The notes under the pieces were generated by a model, which had not been told where the DNA came from, did no database searches, and worked only from the letters and a program-made list of their open reading frames with translations. From Bacteroidia bacterium (GTDB lineage: Bacteria > Bacteroidota > Bacteroidia > Flavobacteriales > Flavobacteriaceae), in contig JAUIAY010000001.1 of assembly GCA_030425285.1 (NCBI GenBank), positions 62,001-126,000 of the forward strand: a stretch of DNA of 64,000 nt, in the 5' to 3' direction. A program made the position numbers and the translations under genes. Positions within the stretch are counted from its first letter, which is position 1. Each line of letters opens with the position of its first letter. Shown piece after piece: positions 61,361 to 64,000 of the stretch.

Positions 61361-61708
61361 TTATTCTTTAGATGATTTTACAATACTTACCAATAATCTT
61401 AACATTTCCTGTGATTTAGCTTTATAACTTTCAAATTCATCTTTCTTCAAAAAATCTGTAGCATGTAGTAAATCCAACCAATAATCAGTCTCATTGGCCT
61501 CTTTTAAGCTAATAGACATTTTATTGGTGAAATCGGGTTTGCTTTGCGCAAATTCTGCCTCTCTTACATTTGCTCCAATTGACGTGCCTGACTTTAAAAG
61601 CTGTCTAGACATTACAAATTCCTTTTCATTGTAGGCTAACGTTTTGTAAAGATTTACAATGTCAACAGCAAAATCGAAGCTTTTCTCTTTTATAATATTT
61701 GGTTTCAT
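61361..61708 (-). CDS. Four-helix-bundle protein (23S rRNA intervening-sequence type, TIGR02436)
   Basis: Small helical protein of 115 residues with the family pattern SFDFAVDIVNLYKTL, LLKSGTSIGANVREAEFAQS and ANETDYWLDLL. Relatives are encoded by insertions in 23S rRNA genes and also at many chromosomal sites of Bacteroidota. Here it stands between mvaD and mevalonate kinase, flanked by AT-rich stretches (61325-61360 and 61709-61769) with TTAATAATTA-like repeats. It thus looks inserted into the mevalonate genes. Function is unknown. Confidence 0.88.
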   Translation of the reverse strand: MKPNIIKEKSFDFAVDIVNLYKTLAYNEKEFVMSRQLLKSGTSIGANVREAEFAQSKPDFTNKMSISLKEANETDYWLDLLHATDFLKKDEFESYKAKSQEMLRLLVSIVKSSKE

Positions 61709-61769
61709 TTCGAATAATTTAGGTTACACAAACTAAAGTTAACCATTATGAATTATCCATTCTTAATTT

Positions 61770-62861
61770 TTAATTATTAATTGTTTTGGCACCAAATCCA
61801 ATTTCGTCGCAAATATATTCTCCATTTTTACAATATGCAACTAACTCGTTATGAATAAATTCCAATATTTCACCAGACTCATTTTTTGGATAAAGAACAT
61901 GCACATTAGCGCCAGCATCTAAAGTAAAGCCTATGTGTAATCCTGATTTTTTCCTGAATGCCCATATTTTATTGATAATCTCCAAGGTGTTGGGTTTCAT
62001 TAAAATAAAATACGGCATGCTTGTCATCATCATGGCATGAAGTGTCAATGCTTCACTTTCCATTAAAGCAATAAAGGCTTTTAGATCTCCAGACGCCAGT
62101 ATTGATTTTATTTTTGCCATATTTTCATGGGCTTGATTAAAGCGGTTTTGAGCAAAAGGATGACCATGCATTAAATTATGGCCAACGGTACTACTTACCT
62201 GCTTTTCTCCTTTATCTACTAGCAAAATGGTGTCTTGGTATTGCTTAAAATTATCATGAACTGTATAAGGATATTTCACACCATATAAATCTGTACTACC
62301 AACAATACTTTCGGTTTTTCCCCAAACAATTAAATCGCCTTCAATACTTCTGCATGCTGAACCAGAACCTAAACGTGCTAAAAACGATGCTTTTTTGTTG
62401 AAGTATTCTTTTGTCACCTCGAGCGCAGTCGAGAGGTCTTTTTCAACGCTCATTAAACACAAAGCCAAAGCACTCATTCCTGATGCAGAAGATGCAATTC
62501 CAGAACTATGCGGAAAGGTGTTTTGGGTTTCAATTTTAAAATGAAATTGCCTTAAAAATGGTAGATAAGCTTCAACACGCTCAAAGAATGTCTCGATTTT
62601 GGGTTTGAAATCGTCTTTTTTATAATCATCTAAAAATACCTCAAATGAATAATCTGTATTATTTTCTTTAGGCGTATAGGATAAGGTTGTTATGGTCTTA
62701 CAATTATTCAATGTAAAACTAATGGAGGGATTCTCTGGTATCTGATCCTTCTTTTTTCCCCAATATTTTACTAGTGCAATGTTACTTGGCGATTCCCAAG
62801 AAACTTTTCCTGTTTGCTTTGTTATAGTATACGGTTTTGAAATAAAATCGTGTTCGGTCAT
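61770..62861 (-). CDS. mvaD: Diphosphomevalonate decarboxylase MvaD
   Basis: GHMP-fold enzyme of 363 residues that decarboxylates mevalonate diphosphate to isopentenyl diphosphate. Landmarks are SPSNIALVKYWGKK (about 25-38), SSGIASSASGMSALAL (ATP loop) with SFLARLGSGSACRS, and the catalytic Asp in FTLDAGANVHVLYP. Residues encoded at 62413-62436 (DLSTALEVT) come from a palindromic repeat also found inside the gene at 48366-49835. They lie in a surface loop just after the ATP loop, in frame. The enzyme otherwise looks intact. Confidence 0.93.
   Translation of the reverse strand: MTEHDFISKPYTITKQTGKVSWESPSNIALVKYWGKKKDQIPENPSISFTLNNCKTITTLSYTPKENNTDYSFEVFLDDYKKDDFKPKIETFFERVEAYLPFLRQFHFKIETQNTFPHSSGIASSASGMSALALCLMSVEKDLSTALEVTKEYFNKKASFLARLGSGSACRSIEGDLIVWGKTESIVGSTDLYGVKYPYTVHDNFKQYQDTILLVDKGEKQVSSTVGHNLMHGHPFAQNRFNQAHENMAKIKSILASGDLKAFIALMESEALTLHAMMMTSMPYFILMKPNTLEIINKIWAFRKKSGLHIGFTLDAGANVHVLYPKNESGEILEFIHNELVAYCKNGEYICDEIGFGAKTINN
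62413..62436. repeat. Palindromic repeat, family B (copy 2), inside mvaD
   Basis: GTCACCTCGAGCGCAGTCGAGAGG is the reverse complement, with one mismatch in 24, of 49161-49184. It is translated in frame as part of mvaD. Confidence 0.75.
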
Positions 62862-62868
62862 GGTTCAG

Positions 62869-63402
62869 TTAATCTTCGGACAAAGATAACAACTTTATCA
62901 TGGTATTGTAATTTCTAGCTGTTGCGAATGTTTGAAATTTTCGTTCAAAAAAATTGACATTAAATTTTGCCTTACCTAACCCTTTATCGTGAAAATAGTA
63001 GATGCAATCATTAATTATGTAATATTCCTCACCTTCATACACTTTTTGAGAAGCTTCACGAATTGCTTCAGCGTTTGGCTCATCATGTAACATCATAAAA
63101 TAGCTGGCTTTCTTTTTTTCTTCTGTGAAAGGTGAGTTGTCAAAAATGTGTTGTAATTCTTTTCTGGTTTTCGCTAAAACGGATACTTCAAATCCAAAAT
63201 GAGATTGTATGGCTTTTGAAACATGTGTTTCAAGGGGCAACTTATTACTTTCTGTGGTTTGCAATATCACATTGCCACTTTGAATATAGGTTTGTAAATT
63301 TTTAAAACCTTCTTTTTCAAGTAAGGCTCTCAAATCGGCCATTGGCACTTTTTTGTGACCGCCTACATTAATGCCTTTTAATAGAACGATATAGGTTATC
63401 AT
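62869..63402 (-). CDS. DUF1697 family protein
   Basis: Cytoplasmic protein of 177 residues. It starts with YIVLLKGINVGGHKKVPMADLR and includes TYIQSGNVIL (about 38-47), the two hallmark segments of DUF1697. A helical second half ends RNYNTMIKLL. Function is unknown. It overlaps the upstream flavoprotein gene by 4 bp and precedes mvaD by 7 bp. Confidence 0.9.
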   Translation of the reverse strand: MITYIVLLKGINVGGHKKVPMADLRALLEKEGFKNLQTYIQSGNVILQTTESNKLPLETHVSKAIQSHFGFEVSVLAKTRKELQHIFDNSPFTEEKKKASYFMMLHDEPNAEAIREASQKVYEGEEYYIINDCIYYFHDKGLGKAKFNVNFFERKFQTFATARNYNTMIKLLSLSED

Positions 63403-64000
63403 GATGATATTGCTTTAGATGCAATGTACGCTCCAGTCCACGCATTTTGAAAATTGAATCCGCCTGTAACTGCATCAATATTCAAAACTTCACCTGCAAA
63501 ATACAAATTGGGGAACAGTTTACTTTCAAAAGTTTTAAAATTAACTTCCTTTAAATCAACACCACCAGCGGTCACAAATTCATCTTTAAAGGTACTTTTA
63601 CCATCTACTCTAAAAATTGCTTGAGTTAGTTGATCAGCTAAACTTTCCAATTGCTGTTTATTAATATCGGCCCAACGCTCATCTTGACCAATGTTTGAGG
63701 CCAGTACCAACTGCTGCCACAAACGTTTAGGCAAACTAAATTGAGTTGATTTATAAACGGTTTTCTTGGCTAGATTCTGTTTAAAATTCTTTAGTTTCTC
63801 TAAAGATTCTTCTAAAGTTAGTTTGATGAAATTAACTTCAATTTCAAATTTATAATTCATTTCAGCGAGTTCCAGTGCTCCAAATGCGGAAAGTTTCAAT
63901 ATGGCTGGCGCACTCATTCCCCAATGGGTTATAAGCAGTGGCCCAGAGGAATCTAAACTTGTGTTTAAAACCTTTACATCTACATCAGCAACTACAACGC
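63399..64000 (-). CDS. BaiN/HI0933-family FAD-dependent oxidoreductase (partial, N-terminal part missing)
   Basis: The gene runs in from the right edge. The frame is open through 63998 with no start needed at 63917. The first visible residues end in SSGPLLITHWGMSAPAIL, the HI0933-family segment just before the middle of the protein. The C terminus has VTAGGVDLKEVNFKTFESK and LYFAGEVLNIDAVTGGFNFQNAW, which bind FAD. About 200 residues are seen of an expected 400. The family is a flavoprotein oxidoreductase; its substrates are mostly unknown. Confidence 0.92.
   Translation of the reverse strand, partial: VVVADVDVKVLNTSLDSSGPLLITHWGMSAPAILKLSAFGALELAEMNYKFEIEVNFIKLTLEESLEKLKNFKQNLAKKTVYKSTQFSLPKRLWQQLVLASNIGQDERWADINKQQLESLADQLTQAIFRVDGKSTFKDEFVTAGGVDLKEVNFKTFESKLFPNLYFAGEVLNIDAVTGGFNFQNAWTGAYIASKAISS

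Noticed and set aside
1-64000. CRISPR array, insertion sequence, prophage or toxin-antitoxin pair
   Set aside because: No regularly spaced repeats, transposase, integrase, phage structural gene or small toxin-like pair was recognised on either strand.

Overview
The window is chromosomal DNA of a marine-type Flavobacteriaceae (phylum Bacteroidota). The evidence is AT-rich DNA, Bacteroidota promoters (TTG, about 19 nt, TAnnTTTG), many N-terminal lipoprotein and signal sequences, a mevalonate route to isoprenoids, a diaminopimelate-type MurE, and family names typical of that group (GYDIA GHMP kinase, DUF5686-like and carboxypeptidase-regulatory-like proteins, four-helix-bundle protein, TIGR04282/TIGR04283 arsenosugar glycosyltransferases). 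No phage, insertion sequence, CRISPR array or rRNA operon is visible. Both window edges cut genes (mraY on the left, a BaiN/HI0933-type flavoprotein on the right).

Layout. 1-5644 (-): start of the division and cell-wall cluster, mraZ-rsmH-ftsL-ftsI-murE-mraY, with three tandem MraZ-box-like repeats upstream. 5.9-11.2 kb: alpha/beta hydrolase, engB, an exported unknown, an OppC-like permease and the Prc protease. 11.4-17.4 kb (+): surE-membrane protein-lpxB, then an oppositely oriented orphan cytosine methyltransferase, then an NlpC/P60 lipoprotein and comEC. 17.4-21.4 kb (-): exported thioredoxin and two tandem POT peptide transporters. 21.6-23.9 kb (+): HMG-CoA reductase and a GYDIA-type GHMP kinase. 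23.9-31.7 kb (-): envelope cluster coaX-outer-membrane protein-TPR protein-lptC-small membrane protein-CNNM/CBS protein-PpiD-like foldase. A tRNA-Phe follows.

31.9-38.9 kb is a sulfur locus: peroxiredoxin-like protein, two half-size YeeE/YedE transporters, a sterol-desaturase-like protein, an MBL-fold/double-rhodanese (CstB-like) protein, a TauE/SafE exporter, a Crp/Fnr regulator and an Na+/H+ antiporter. Three promoters here share a perfect GTAAC-N4-GTTAC palindrome, placed exactly 36.5 nt upstream of the last base of the -7 box. This looks like a class-II Crp/Fnr regulon and is the strongest regulatory signal in the window.

39.0-43.9 kb (+) is an arsenosugar cluster: CMD peroxidase-like protein, ArsS, rhodanese, TIGR04282, a purine nucleoside phosphorylase, DUF547 and TIGR04283. 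No ArsM is in the window. 44.0-50.6 kb (+) continues with an exported CarboxypepD-reg protein, a MerT-like membrane protein, two GT2 enzymes, a GT-C-like membrane protein and a membrane-anchored hydrolase. Short palindromic repeats are scattered here, one of them inside a coding region. 50.7-55.8 kb (-) is a polyamine operon (arginine decarboxylase, agmatinase, deoxyhypusine-synthase-like enzyme) followed by small proteins. It is preceded by a 470-bp gene-free stretch that holds a good promoter and a strongly structured, possibly pseudoknotted RNA. 56.3-64 kb holds exported proteins, a pseudouridine synthase lacking the usual catalytic aspartate, and the second mevalonate locus (mvaD, four-helix-bundle gene, mevalonate kinase, UbiA prenyltransferase).

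All functional calls rest on reading motifs and on family knowledge. No database search was possible.
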